Shown in pieces: positions 1 to 10,380 of a DNA stretch of 64,000 bases (positions are counted from its first letter, which is position 1; each line of letters starts with the position of its first letter). Position numbers and translations under genes: made by a program. The notes under the pieces are model-generated. The model did no database searches. It had not been told where the DNA came from and saw nothing but the letters and a program-made list of their open reading frames with translations. This DNA is from Isoetes taiwanensis (lineage: Eukaryota > Streptophyta > Lycopodiopsida > Isoetales > Isoetaceae), in assembly GCA_021234155.1 (NCBI GenBank), contig JAJEKV010000002.1, forward strand, positions 29,137,115-29,201,114, given 5' to 3'.

Positions 1-20
1 TTTTTTTTTTTTTTTTTTTT
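1..20 (-). repeat. Poly(T) run: poly(A) tail of a minus-strand retroposon
   Basis: The window opens in a run of T. On the minus strand this is a poly(A) tail directly after a sequence ending in ATAAAAATCTCTCTTGCTC. A very similar end precedes the second poly(T) run at 941-977, so two related poly(A)-type retroposons lie head to tail here. The window edge cuts the run, so its full length and target-site duplication are unknown. Confidence 0.7.
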
Positions 21-939
21 GAGCAAGAGAGATTTTTATCATTATGGAAAAACAACAAAGAAGAACAAGAAGGAACCATAGTGTCAATCCTCCTCCATGA
101 AAGGAGAGAAGAGAGTAACAAAAGGTAGAAATCCAAAGTGAGAAAGCCTAGCTGGATAGCTTGTTCCAGCACCATAAGGTAAGTCCAAGTTGTGAAGAAG
201 AGAAAATCTTGCAAAATGTTCTTCCTAACATGAAACTTGGTCTTCATAGAGTGAAAGTCAACAAATCAAAATGAAGAAACCGAGCTGGATAGCTTGAACC
301 ATCATGATAAGTCCAAGTTATGAATAAGAGAAAGCTTTGCAGAATGGTCTTCCAAACTTGAAACTTTGTCTTCGTAGCATAACACCCAGCAGATAACCTC
401 CTTATAATCTTCAGATTTCCTTGAGTTCCTGCTAAATAAACCTGATAAAGAACAGAAACCATTGAAAGAAATGAAGCAAGCAAGGGATTAAAGGCAGTGT
501 TCAGGAATGGAGAAGAGATGGAAAGGAGTAGGAAGGGTGTAAAAGGTGCAACTGAGTTGTCCAAGAAGCTCAGATTAGGGAAGTCAAGTTGAATCTGAAA
601 ATCCCCATCATCTATGCTACAGCTGTCTATCAAACATTCAGGATCATTGGAAGCATATAGAATCATCATTGCACCATATGCATCTGCTAGCCCTTTGTTC
701 ACATAATATAAATCCCTTAATCTTTCAAACTGTCTGTCTGTTAATCTGGAGTGCCATCTTGCCAAGAAATGGAACAGGCAGAAGACATTATACACTCTAG
801 AACAAAAGGTTCTGGCCCACATCAATTCTTTTTGCTTCTGAACCTCAGCATTCAGTTTATCAGCTAAGACCTTATCCATGTCTTCCAATCTGTATTCAAG
901 AGACTCTGTATCATTCTTGAAGAGGGAGGCCTCCTGAGA
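21..939 (-). other. Retroposed sequence with a 230-aa open frame of unknown function
   Basis: An open frame runs on the minus strand from about 939 to the stop at 244. An apparent N-terminal lysine run is just the adjacent poly(A) tail being translated, so it is not part of the protein. The first 45 or so residues are charged and helix-like (LEYRLEDMDKVLADKLNAE). A Cys/Phe/Trp-rich segment follows, then a hydrophobic stretch. I do not recognise the family. The poly(A) at 1-20 lies just downstream on the same strand, which suggests a retroposed transcript or the 3' part of a LINE. The tail end of the frame overlaps a 132-bp duplication at about 143-390. No reliable start codon is visible. Confidence 0.35.
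143..390. repeat. Imperfect tandem duplication, period about 132 bp
   Basis: The segment with GCTGGATAGCTT at 151 recurs at 283. The following text (AGTCCAAGTT, AAGAGAAA, CTTCCTAACATGAAACTTGG) recurs in the same order with scattered substitutions. The duplication covers the 3' end of the retroposed open frame and its 3' flank. Confidence 0.75.
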
Positions 940-940
940 T

Positions 941-941
941 G

Positions 942-977
<36 letters not shown>
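941..977 (-). repeat. Poly(T) run: poly(A) tail of the L1-type LINE
   Basis: About 37 T residues are followed by GAAAGAACGAGATTTTTATA. Read on the minus strand this is a 3' end plus a long poly(A) tail. It fits as the 3' terminus of the decayed LINE that continues to about 3941. Confidence 0.75.
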
Positions 978-978
<1 letters not shown>

Positions 979-1909
979 AAAGAACGAGATTTTTATATTA
1001 TATATGAAATAAAGAGTACAATGCTTCATTGCACATAGAGGATTACTACAGGAGTAATCTCGACATCTTCATCCTCTATGTGTAGAAACTTATTATCTGC
1101 TCAAAAGCTGATATACATTAAGCGCATAATTCCTCCAACTTGATAACCAGATTATACAAGAAGATGCAAGGAAAGAAGGTTCCCGAAAGATTCAAATAAT
1201 CTCAGAAGGCCAGAATAGAACATTTAGAGACAATGAGGAGCGAAAGAAGTGACGGGGTCCTTGCTCGCTGCTGAGCACCAAATAATGTAGGCATTATCAG
1301 AAATGGCATGGAATTCTAAGCAACTCGAACATGGCAGTATTCGAGCGATCCAAATCAGTCTTGGATAGTACCTGGTATTTGGCATATCAGTACCAATAAA
1401 AACACCCAAGCTTTAGTACTTAGTTTCTCCTCGTTTTTACACAAATCCAGGTATTCTATCAGCAAAGAAATCAGTATTAGTACCAATAACATTAAGGTTG
1501 GATTTATATAATTGAAAAGAACCTTCAAAGCTACCATACATATCCCATTTCCTGTCATACTTGTCTCTAAGGTCACGTTTGTGTGCAGTAGCCAACAACT
1601 CCAGATCATATTGAAAATTCAATTTAATCCACATAATAGAAAATTTGTTTCCCCCATATAACACTCTATTCCTTGATTTCCAAATATTCAAAAGGCAAGA
1701 AAGATAATAGTATTTTTGAAAGTATCCTCATTTTGAATACATCTTAATAAGGAGTTATTATACGGAAGATTGGACTTACTAGAAGACCAGGACCAGAAGC
1801 TATTGAGTTTAGGGCAAAAGAAGATGTGATCCATAGTCTCCAAATCATTAGAATTCAAAGGGCATAAGGGGGAGAGAGTAGGATTTCTCTTGCTCAAGAG
1901 TACAGAACT
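978..1909 (-). mobile_element. L1-type LINE, 3' part (C-terminal zinc-finger region and 3' UTR), decayed
   Basis: Minus-strand fragments at 1688-1912 and 1437-1691 resemble the C-terminal zf-RVT region of plant LINE ORF2. They include CPLNSNDLETMDHIFFCPK, the usual Cys...Glu...His...Cys spacing, and then an IWKSRNRVLYGG segment typical of the extreme C-terminus. The frame changes between fragments, so it is not functional. The 3' UTR runs to the poly(A) at 941-977. The upstream part of the same LINE resumes at 2678, beyond a hAT element. Confidence 0.7.
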
Positions 1910-1917
1910 CATGAGAC
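1910..1917. repeat. 8-bp target-site duplication, left copy (CATGAGAC)
   Basis: CATGAGAC here is repeated exactly at 2670-2677, directly flanking the inverted-repeat element at 1918-2669. Eight base pairs is the hallmark of hAT-superfamily insertion. Confidence 0.85.
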
Positions 1918-2669
1918 CAGGGTAATAAAGAGAGGCTAAAACTCGCCAAATGGCGATTTTTTAGACCTTTACTAAAATTTCGTGGCTAAAGTTTATAAGG
2001 GTCATTTCTTAAAAAAAATAAAAAATTAGCCATTCCAAAAGGGGGGAAATTTTGGACGTTTAGGGTTTAGCCGAGATTGACTGCGGCATTGGCGTGCTGA
2101 ATCGCCTTCCCTGAAGCTGATTAGGTGCGCCCAGATCAATTCAAATAGCCATGTCTAATCTATTCATATACATCTTTCATTTAGGAATCGCCATATTGAA
2201 GAACCGCGACCATTACACTATCAATGTTAACATTAAAAACAACTCCCACCTTTTTATTATGTTGCTATTTCCATTCACATAGCATACAATGTAGTTCGTC
2301 TGAATATGGATGATTGTCAGACCCAACCCCATGGTTAGATATGCACCATCATCATCATCTTTTTATTGTTGTTGGTACCCACAGACACACGCACATTATC
2401 ACTTCTCTTTAAATATATCAACTAAAATATGCATGATAACTTGCTTAGTTCAATAGTTGTCGTTTAGCTACCACCAACAAAGACAAAATTGCCAACATAA
2501 GGATTTTTAAATTATAAGAACTTTATAATTTCGCCAAGTGGGAAGAAAACTAAAGGGCTTGACTATATCACATTTTGCCAAAAAAAAAATGTACGGACTC
2601 TTGTTTTTATAGCTTTAGCCAACCTTTATTTAGATACGAAAACATTTACGGTCCTTAAAATTTACCCTG
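1918..2669. mobile_element. Non-autonomous hAT-type element (752 bp) inserted in the LINE
   Basis: The element begins CAGGGTAA and ends TTACCCTG, an exact 8-bp terminal inverted repeat of the CAGGG type seen in many hAT elements. It is flanked by the 8-bp duplication CATGAGAC. It has no coding capacity. Near the left end it carries GCCAAATGGCGATTTTTT and further down an A-rich AAAAAAAATAAAAAATTAGCCAT block. Both are mirrored in the hAT copy that splits the PPO gene near 35.6 kb. The insertion falls inside the C-terminal coding region of the LINE, so it is younger than the LINE. Confidence 0.85.
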
Positions 2670-2677
2670 CATGAGAC
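2670..2677. repeat. 8-bp target-site duplication, right copy (CATGAGAC)
   Basis: This is the exact partner of 1910-1917. LINE coding sequence (YFMWIVL on the minus strand) resumes immediately beyond it. Confidence 0.85.
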
Positions 2678-3941
2678 TATAAAACAATCCACATAAAGTA
2701 GCTGACTTTTGGATGACAGTAGGAGTTCCAAATATTTGAAAACAACAGCAAAACCTCACTTACTTGAAGTGGACTCGGATCTCGTGCTCTCACGGGATTC
2801 CGAATCTCGTGTGTCCGCAAGGAAATATTCATTACATATTCTCCATTTAGTAGCACCTTTAGCTGGATCAATTGAAAAATTGAGGAAGTTATAAATCTTC
2901 TTCACTCGATAAATACATTTAGTGTCAATTTTTCAATCAAAAGTGTTAGGCCTAGAATCCATAGGAGTATGACTTTGAAGGATATTCTTCACATGTATAA
3001 AAATATTCTTATCAGTAGAAGTACCATCAACTATTCTTCTGAGAGCAGTCCAAGACATCCATCTGCTATTAATCCAGAGGTCTCCCACAGTGGAGATACC
3101 TTTGCTAGTCCATTTCTTGTAGATTCTGGGGTGTTTAACTACCAAACAATGAGTGGATTCCAAAAGATAGACATATCTTGATGCAGATGATCAATCTTGG
3201 AGTAGTTAAAGATAGGATGAACTAGATTCCAAGCTTTTATGGAATTTCTCATAATAGGAGAAGTAAAGTACTACTATCTGGTTGAATGGGATTAAAGATG
3301 GAGTCAGGTAGGAAGTGCTCAATGGAAGGATGACCAGCTATGTGGCTTTTGCTCAGCCAATAGATGAAGGAAGGTGACATAGGAAGATTGGAAAATCTCA
3401 AGGATCTCCAAATAAATTCCCCCACAAAGAGCACAGGCTTGAAGATAAAGATTTTTACAAGCTAGACCACCATTTTTCTTATTTTTAGTCACAGTCTTCC
3501 AATTAACAAGATGATTACCATCCCAAATAAAGTTCCTGATAATCTTCTCAATTTCATTATAGACAATCTTAGGAGCAATCAAAGCAAAGGAATAATAGAC
3601 ATGAGAGCTAGCAAGAACTGAATTAGCAATAATACTTCTTCCAGCAAGGCTCAAACATCCCTTATATAGATTTAGCTTTTTTCCTAATTTTCTGAATGAT
3701 GGGAGACCAAAGAACTTTAATATTAGGATCACGAGATAAAGGCATGCCTAACAACTTAGAAGCAGCTTAGCTTTAATCACCTCAATTCTAGCAATTAGAT
3801 AGATAGTATTAAGATCAGAATCCCCAATAATGACACTCTTTTGCAGATATAGAAAGATCCCTAAGGCACCAAAGAATTGACCTAAAATATTAAGAAAGGA
3901 AAAGATATTATTATCATTTGCCTTTAGGAAGCAAAAGGTAT
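2678..3941 (-). mobile_element. L1-type LINE, reverse-transcriptase C-terminal half, decayed
   Basis: From high to low coordinates on the minus strand, fragments match the plant LINE ORF2 order. First comes FLNILGQFFGALG...LQKSVI (3748-3999), the segment after the YADD box. Next is LAGRSIIANSVLASSHVYYS plus IRNFIWDG...NWKTVTKNKKNGGL (3319-3732), the 'thumb' segment with the K-x-x-GGL signature. Then comes WTSKGISTVGDLW (2933-3163) and IWNSYCHPKVSYFMWIVL (2677-2871). Frameshifts separate the pieces. Endonuclease and the first part of the RT are absent. The upstream break is at about 3941, where a promoter/LTR-like sequence begins. Confidence 0.75.
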
Positions 3942-4560
3942 TGTGGAGCCCTAGCTCGCGACCCGAGAGAAGTGTAGCGCTGTGAAAGAGAACACCCAAG
4001 GAAACTAGAACGAAGAATCAAGCTTTATTGCATATGGTTATGGTTCTGGTTATGGTTGGAAAAACCCCAACCGTGGTTACATATTTATAGCCCCTGCCAC
4101 GTCATCGTCACATCACTGCCATATCATCACACCCCTTCAATTGTGTATACCCTTGAATTTCGTATTTGCCACCTAGGCGGATCGCCCTCGTGGCACCTAC
4201 TGCATCATTACTGCATCACTGGATCACCATGTAATCAAATATGCCAACTAGACATGCCACGTCACCCTCTTTCTCACGTCTCATTCTTCTTAAGAGGGAT
4301 GGGTCGAGGTACCCTCCCCATAGGCAGGTTTTTGCAACTTTCCCATGGTTGCAAGGTCAATTTAATCTATCCCTGTTTCCTTCTCAATTCCCCGGTATCC
4401 CTGCTTCCGTATTTCCTTCTTTCTGGTTTCTGCTTTATAACGTAAAATTTAGGTGGGGCATTTTCTGCCACATCCGCCAACCAGTGTGTGCCACCTGGCA
4501 CGCATTCTTTCCAAGAATCAAGTGATTCTTCAACTCAAATTTTCAGAATCACTGATTCTG
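3942..4560 (-). mobile_element. LTR-like fragment (minus strand), boundaries uncertain
   Basis: Where LINE homology stops, + strand text starts with TGTGGAGCCC. Read on the minus strand the block has a TATA-like CTATAAATATG near 4085, an AATAAAGC poly(A)-signal-like site near 4022, and ends ...GGGCTCCACA. That order (TATA, poly(A) signal, terminal CA) is how an LTR is built. I could not find a second LTR or a convincing target-site duplication, and the far end is a guess. It could also be an unrelated promoter. Two near-perfect palindromes built on AGAATCA/TGATTCT lie at 4511-4560. Confidence 0.35.
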
Positions 4561-4786
4561 AAACTTCCTTTTTTGGTATATTTTTCATTCAATTACCCTA
4601 GACGAACATTCATGTATACTCAATATAATATTAAAACACAGTTATAAGATCTACATGCTTATAAAATTACACAATTCCACTATTTTTGCAATAGTAGACA
4701 AATTCTAGTATTGCACGAAATTGCACTGGTTTTTGCATTGAATTCCATTGTTTTGCATTGTTCAAGTACAACATTACACAGAAAGA

Positions 4787-5248
4787 TTACACAGAATTAC
4801 GAAGCTTACTTCTTTTCTCAATCATAAATTCCTGAAACTCTTTCTCCCGTGCTGCAGAAGCAGTGAACGTGCAGTTGTTGAATGAACCACCATATATGCT
4901 TGTACCTACAGAACTTCCAATGTTTATATTCAAATTCAAAGCCCTGCGAGCTATCGGGCACTTCGCTAGCTCAGCTTCATCAATATCAAAGTAAGTGGCG
5001 TCTGCAATCTGTTCCAAACTTCTATTCTTCAAATCTAAAACTTGCACTTCACGACTTGCAAGTTCAGCAACAGAATTTGTATCAAATTTCTTACCAGAAA
5101 CGAGATCTTCACCATAATCAACTTCCATGGAACAATGCCCAGAATCCTGTGGCCCGTCTGCTGCTATGCCTTCATTTAAATCTACATTATCACCCAATGC
5201 AATAGCACTAAGAATGAGGGATGAGGTTGAGATAGAGGTTGCAGACAT
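4787..5248 (-). CDS. Hypothetical protein, 153 aa
   Basis: An ATG at 5248 opens an uninterrupted frame to 4787. I do not recognise the protein. The N-terminus is Ser/Thr-rich and then acidic (DNVDLNEGIAADGPQDSGH). The middle is Leu/Glu/Ala-rich, and the C-terminal third has a Gly/Asn/Thr-rich stretch (NIGSSVGTSIYGGSFNNCTF) followed by a short charged helix. No signal peptide or membrane segment is evident. It could be an exon of a larger gene or the remnant of a transposon accessory protein. The strand matches the LTR-like block downstream, which weakly favours a mobile origin. Confidence 0.3.
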   Translation of the reverse strand: MSATSISTSSLILSAIALGDNVDLNEGIAADGPQDSGHCSMEVDYGEDLVSGKKFDTNSVAELASREVQVLDLKNRSLEQIADATYFDIDEAELAKCPIARRALNLNINIGSSVGTSIYGGSFNNCTFTASAAREKEFQEFMIEKRSKLRNSV

Positions 5249-5520
5249 GTGAGCACAAAGTTAAGAGGAGAAGATGGTCTAATCAATCAACAACACATGT
5301 GCCTCCCTCCTCTGCTGCCAATGGTAATACAACCTCAGAAAGAAAGGCTTAAGGCTGTTAAACCTCCATACATCTGGCTTGGGGAGAAGTTTCTGAATGG
5401 CCATAGGATGAATCATTTCTTGTTTGAGCGGAATGAAGTGGTCTTCCAATTCCCATCTAGGTATCTTCTGCCTCCTCAAAGTTATGCCTTACCTTGGGCC
5501 ATAGATAACGATCCTTGATT

Positions 5521-6577
5521 GTCGGATATGCTCCTACAAGTTGGGGTATACATATGATGATATTATTAAAATACTATAAGGTTTGGACCAAACATAATTA
5601 ATAATGTTAATTTGATATCACAACATATATACATTTTTCCATCTTCTTTCATTTTCCTTTTCGATGTTTCCGAGCCAGGGCAAAAAGTCTTGGATTTCTT
5701 GCCTCTGAAGAAATCGCCGCCATATCAACCAGGGTAAAAAGCCTTGGATTTCTTCCCTCTGAAGAAATTATCGCCTTAGGTCTTGCTGCCCTACCTCAGA
5801 CTTGTCTGCTTAATGCTGGGATCCAGCTTCATAGGGGAGCAAAATTTTCCTAGAGCCACAGGATTTAGAAATTTTGTGGTTCCAAAACTTACAGCAATCC
5901 ATTCCAGCCCTAGATGTATGCGATCCAGCTATTTCCAGCCGTATCAATCTGTGGGCAATCAATTTGCCTCAATCTAGCTGTTTCTAGCAGTATCAATAAT
6001 AACAACAAATCTAAATCTAATGGATAAGTATAAATAGCTGATATAACAATGCTTTTACAGTGCATTCAATCGGATTATGAAGGTGTATTTGCTATACTCT
6101 GCTGCCATCCTTGCCTAGTTGCTCCAACTTACAGTGATGGAGGCGATTTGATTGGGCCCTGAAACCATTGTAAACAAGGTAATTCTTTTGTTGAGTTTAA
6201 TTTGAAGCTTCAATTTAAGAGTTAGTTCTGTGGGAACACATATAATCCCTATGTTGGCCCAGCAGTCAGTACCATGGTTCAGCGAATCCGGTTCCCTGCC
6301 ATAGCTGCGAGTTGGAATGTTGAAACAAAATGGGGATCTAAATGCCACAGTCACCCAAATGTGCCCATTTTGCAGTTCGAAGACACATAAAAACCTGTTC
6401 AGGGCAAAAGACGCACTACATACTCTTACCAGCAATCTTTGTACAACAATACATATTGCATATGTGCAGCCTTATTTGCATGACGAATTTTTGCAAAGAT
6501 CACAGGCATCTTAGAGCAGATATAACTTATTCATCTGTGTATGTCCAGTGCAATCGTTTATCATAAGCTAAGCTTTC
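5521..6577. other. No recognised gene; one tandem duplication
   Basis: Only short, unconvincing open frames are present on either strand. The one clear structure is a duplication at 5672-5775, listed separately. Confidence 0.5.
5672..5775. repeat. Tandem duplication of about 52 bp
   Basis: The segment CCAGGGCAAAAAGTCTTGG... GAAGAAATCGCC is followed directly by CCAGGGTAAAAAGCCTTGG... GAAGAAATTATCGCC. Both share the internal text ATTTCTTNCCTCTGAAGAAAT. Divergence is a few bases plus a small indel. Confidence 0.8.
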
Positions 6578-6871
6578 CTACAGACATACCAAAGCCCACA
6601 GATTATTCTTCATTTTAGGAAATGGCCTTATATTTCTTGATCTTTTAGTCCTGCGAACCTGAAAGTTCCCGCCTCCAGACCCAGCATTGTTCCCATTGTT
6701 AGGTATTTTGTACCGTAATTTCCCTTGCCATGCTTCTTTGGTGGACGGCTTCCACCTCCAGCCTTGTTTTTTTAGTCTAGCATTCTCTAGTATGCATTTA
6801 TCGGCCTGGTTAAGTGCAACTCTGGAACCCCTTTCGGCATGATATTTATGCACAGATCCAGCATTTTCCAT
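6578..6871 (-). CDS. Hypothetical small ORF, 97 aa (possible exon)
   Basis: An ATG at 6871 opens 97 codons that are strongly basic and Asn/Gly-rich in the middle (KQGWRWKPSTKEAWQGK, then NNGNNAGSGGGNFQVRRTKR). The composition looks more like a real nuclear protein fragment than random frame. No domain is recognisable and no neighbouring exon could be assigned. It may be an exon of an unrecognised gene or chance. Confidence 0.25.
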   Translation of the reverse strand: MENAGSVHKYHAERGSRVALNQADKCILENARLKKQGWRWKPSTKEAWQGKLRYKIPNNGNNAGSGGGNFQVRRTKRSRNIRPFPKMKNNLWALVCL

Positions 6872-6899
6872 CCCGATTTAAGAAATATAGAGAAGAGCT

Positions 6900-8100
6900 T
6901 CAAACGGTTCCTTCTCTAACATATCCCATTGGACATATTCAGCAATGTAAAGTGGTGGGGGCAGGACCCATCTGGGTGTGTTGTAAAGTGTCACATGTCC
7001 GATAGGATGCTGCCTTGTGGCGTGACGTTAACATCTCCTTCTTCTTCTTCTTCTATTAAATGCAGGCCGCTTCATGGTTAGAGTTAATGCATTCCTATTT
7101 TTTATGGTCATAAAGTTTTGCTCTATTGCAGCCATGGTTCTTCTGTCTCAGAACTCCCATTATGAAACCCACCTATTTTTCTTTCATGCCCAGACCCATG
7201 TAAGTGCGCCCAAATTGAACAAATATACATTTCTTTCTATTCTTTTGGAACACAGCTCCTTCTTTTTTAAAAAAAAAAATCTTTGCCTAAAAATATCATT
7301 AACGGTTTCCTTTGCACGACCATAGTCGCATGTTCAACCATTAAAATATATATGTGGCCAAACTAGGATGACTACAAGGCATTGCGATAATTCAGATATA
7401 AACCTTCCAATAAACTTTGCCAAACATCTAAAGATATAATAACAAAAGCCCTAGTGCATTTTGCATTTAAATAACGTCATTTGGTTCATCTATGTGGGCT
7501 CGCAATGCCAATTTTGGTAGTTTAAATGCCATATTAATAAGCAAACACAAATCGCAAATTTAGATGTCGAAAAAATCCCTCCAAAATGACATGCATCAAA
7601 TACACACCTTCTAAGCCAATGGTAGAATATTCATATTGCAATGTTTTTGGCATACATGTGCACAAATACAACTTATGAGTTTTGTTAACCTTCAACAACA
7701 TTACTATGATCACTGTGCCCAGCGTATATGGAATTATGTTCTTCTAAGAAATTGCTTAGTTATTGTGCCTCACGTATATATGTGCTTATAAAAAACTCCC
7801 TTCGAACATTTCAATTGAGATTGCAGCGTATTCATGTTTGGGTTTAATAATGTATTATTGATGAAATTTTGAGTGTAACTTTGGTTCTATTTATTGTTTC
7901 GTGCCCGAGTTCTAATATACTCGTGTTTTATTATTAGTGTAGGAGACTTCCAACTATTGTTTTAAGATTGGAGGAAAACATTGACAAACGAAGAAAACTA
8001 AGTAAGTTCTTTTTCCATTTCAAAGTATTAGATCTGAATGTTTGTTGTAGTGCATCGTTGTATTGGATGGGTGTTGGCATTTAAGTATCAAGGTGTTGAG
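6900..8100. other. AT-rich stretch with no recognised feature
   Basis: No convincing coding region, inverted repeat or long tandem repeat was seen. The right part may include the 5' terminus and promoter of the Helitron that follows, but I could not place its end. Confidence 0.5.
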
Positions 8101-8127
8101 TAGAAATCACGAGAATAATAGAGGATC

Positions 8128-8361
8128 ATGGAAAATAGTGCTAGGAGTATGCGAACAAGCTCGATTGCGGAATATAGAGAGAGAAAACGACAAAGAGACA
8201 GGGAGCGCTTTAAAAATTTAGCCGAGGAAGAAAGGGATAGGATGCGAGAAAGAGCTAGAGAGCATGGAAAACAACGTCGATTTAGAGCAATAGTAGGTGG
8301 AGATGTTGAGGAAGTTCGAGAACAACTCCGGGAGCGAAGAAGAGATCGCAGAAGAAAATAG
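8128..8361 (+). pseudogene. Helitron RepHel, Arg-rich N-terminal segment
   Basis: The ATG at 8128 begins a 77-codon frame almost entirely of Arg, Glu and Lys (YRERKRQRDRERFKNLAEEE). Such basic coils are common at the N-terminus of Helitron proteins. A neighbouring frame continues the same style through 8371-8500 (ENREHIRQRQREQYARLG), so the two are one segment split by a frameshift near 8360. Confidence 0.6.
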
Positions 8362-8370
8362 AGAAAGGAT

Positions 8371-9033
8371 ATGCCAGGTAGTGCGAGACCGAATCTATCA
8401 AATGAAAATAGAGAGCACATACGTCAGAGACAGCGAGAGCAATATGCAAGATTGGGCAAGCAAGACGAGAAGAATAGAGGGACTGGAGGAGAGGAGAGGG
8501 ATGTAATAGCAGATATGGATGACCAACTTGCTTTATCCGGTCAGTCTCAGATGCTAGAATGGGACCTAGCGTGCGAAGCAGTGATAGGTCCTATTGCGCA
8601 TTGGAAGTATCGTGCACAATGTATGAACTTAGCAATAAATTGTAGATATGCCATGTGTGTCTGTGATAAACGATGTACGTACTGTCAAATACCATTGCTA
8701 AATATTGAGAGAAATGGTTTTTGCTGCAACGAAGGAAGATGGTTATTGCCATCGTTACCCAATCTTCCTGCGGCATTGAATATTCTGTACAACATAGCTG
8801 AATTTGCAAGACTAGCCAGAAGGGTAAACATATTATTTTGCTTCAGTGTGCTTGGTGTGAGTGGCAGATTTGTTGATTTAGACTTTCCTTCATCCATAAC
8901 CATAACAGGCCAAATGTATCATCGACTACGACCTGGGAAAACATGGCATCCAATACATTGGTATATATACGATGAATCAGAGAGGTACACACACGCTCGT
9001 GCCATTTCAATGGGTCGTAGGTTCGGTTTTTGA
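8371..9033 (+). pseudogene. Helitron RepHel, Cys-cluster and N-terminal domain
   Basis: After the basic coil comes a Cys cluster (CVCDKRCTYCQ, then NGFCCNEGRWLLPSLPNLP) equivalent to the CxxC...FxxCC-G-K-V-x-LP block of plant Helitron proteins. It is followed by NILFCFSVLGVSG and ITGQMYHRLRP, the usual 'G-x-x-YH' segment, and WYIYDESERYTHARA. The stop at 9031 interrupts what should be a continuous protein. Homologous sequence resumes in another frame from about 9067. Confidence 0.8.
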
Positions 9034-9066
9034 TCAAGTAAATCCCTTTGTTCGGAATCTTTGAAC

Positions 9067-9740
9067 CATGGGAAGCGTATGCATGCCATCGGCATATATA
9101 ACTGTGCAAGGAGCAACTGCAAGCGACGACATTGCAGCTATTGTGGATGTTAATAATAAGACCGACATTGCACCTCGAGTTGCTGGCTTTTGGGTTCAAA
9201 ACAAAGGTGAACCAACCTTTGTGAATATACTTGATCCCATGTAAGAGCCACTGCAATACCCTCTCATATTCCCACATGGCACAATTGGTTGGGGCCTTAG
9301 GAACGAACATGGTCTTACACAGTTACAGTGGTATAGGTCTAGGCTCCTACGTGAAGACTGATTTGTCCAACTTGGTCGACTTTGCAGAGAGTATCTGGTG
9401 GATATCTACTCAAGGGTTGAGGATGCGGGGTTGAATTACTTCATAACATCGGCATTTCGCAATAGAAGAATATAATATGATGAGGATTATTCAGATCGAG
9501 AAAATGACGATCAAGTTGATGTTATGTTGCCTTCATCCTTTTTAGGAAGTCAAAGATAGTGTTCTGTTCAAGTTGATGATGTGTTGGCACTATCTAGAGC
9601 AAAAGGTCGTCCCACTTTATTTATCACTATGACCATAAATACAGATTGGCCAGAAATAAAGGCCACTCTTAGGCCTGGACAAAACACATCTGTTGTTCCT
9701 ATGTTTGTCGTCCGTTGTTTCATGGAAGATTACAAAAGTT
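9067..9740 (+). pseudogene. Helitron RepHel, Helitron-like N domain, broken
   Basis: Short frames include EPLQYPLIFPHGTIGW (canonical 'PLxYPLxFPxGxxGW'), then LQWYRSRLLRED, LGRLCREYLVDIYSRVED and GRPTLFITMTINTDWPEIK, where 'FxTMTxNxxWPEI' is a hallmark of the family. Several in-frame stops (near 9241, 9361 and 9471) show decay. The next block with the catalytic HUH motif starts at about 9780 in another frame. Confidence 0.8.
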
Positions 9741-9779
9741 AAAGAAGCTTCTTCATATGTTTTTTTCAGCAGATATCAT

Positions 9780-10254
9780 ATGTAATAACCATCATAGAAT
9801 TTCAAAAGCGCGAATTGCCACACGCTCATCTCGTCTTGCGGACTGAACCTGATATACCTTTTGAATGCAATGATGAAATTATCTCTGCCAAATTGCTCGC
9901 AGATCCAATCCTCTGAGGGCAAGTTCATAAATTCATGATACATAGATATATGCAGAGATGTTCCCCAAATGACGCGGCCTGTTGTTACAAATATCCAAAG
10001 GATGTCAACTCGACGATGCATCTCGATTCAAAAGGTTATGTTCAGTACATAAGAAGAAGTATAGATGATGTATGGATGGTGCCATACAATCCCTTCCTGC
10101 TACACGAATTGGATTGCCATATTATGGTGGATGTGGCATCTACAGTACACGTATTTTCTTATCTTTATGGTTATATCTACAAAGGATTCGACAGCGCCAA
10201 TTTTCGAGTTACCCAAGAAAGACATGCATCCTGCATACCATCATCATTGAGTAA
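9780..10254 (+). pseudogene. Helitron Rep (HUH nickase) catalytic block
   Basis: The frame at 9783 reads EFQKRELPHAHLVLR. The His-Ala-His at 9821-9829 is the HUH metal-binding motif of rolling-circle nucleases. From 9935 it continues as MIHRYMQRCSPNDAACCYKY and VPYNPFLLHELDCHIMVD, then SYLYGYIYKGFD at about 10156-10191, the position of the catalytic tyrosines. HUH and Tyr residues are still readable, but a frameshift/stop near 9915 separates the two halves. Confidence 0.85.
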
Positions 10255-10380
10255 CCAACATGGAGAAACCACAAAGAGTTCATTCAGTAACAGTGATGCA
10301 AGACAGCATGGCAGAAGTCAACTATTTGCGAGGGAGAATACAATGAGTCAGTCAATAGAGAACATGTCATTTGAGCAAGC

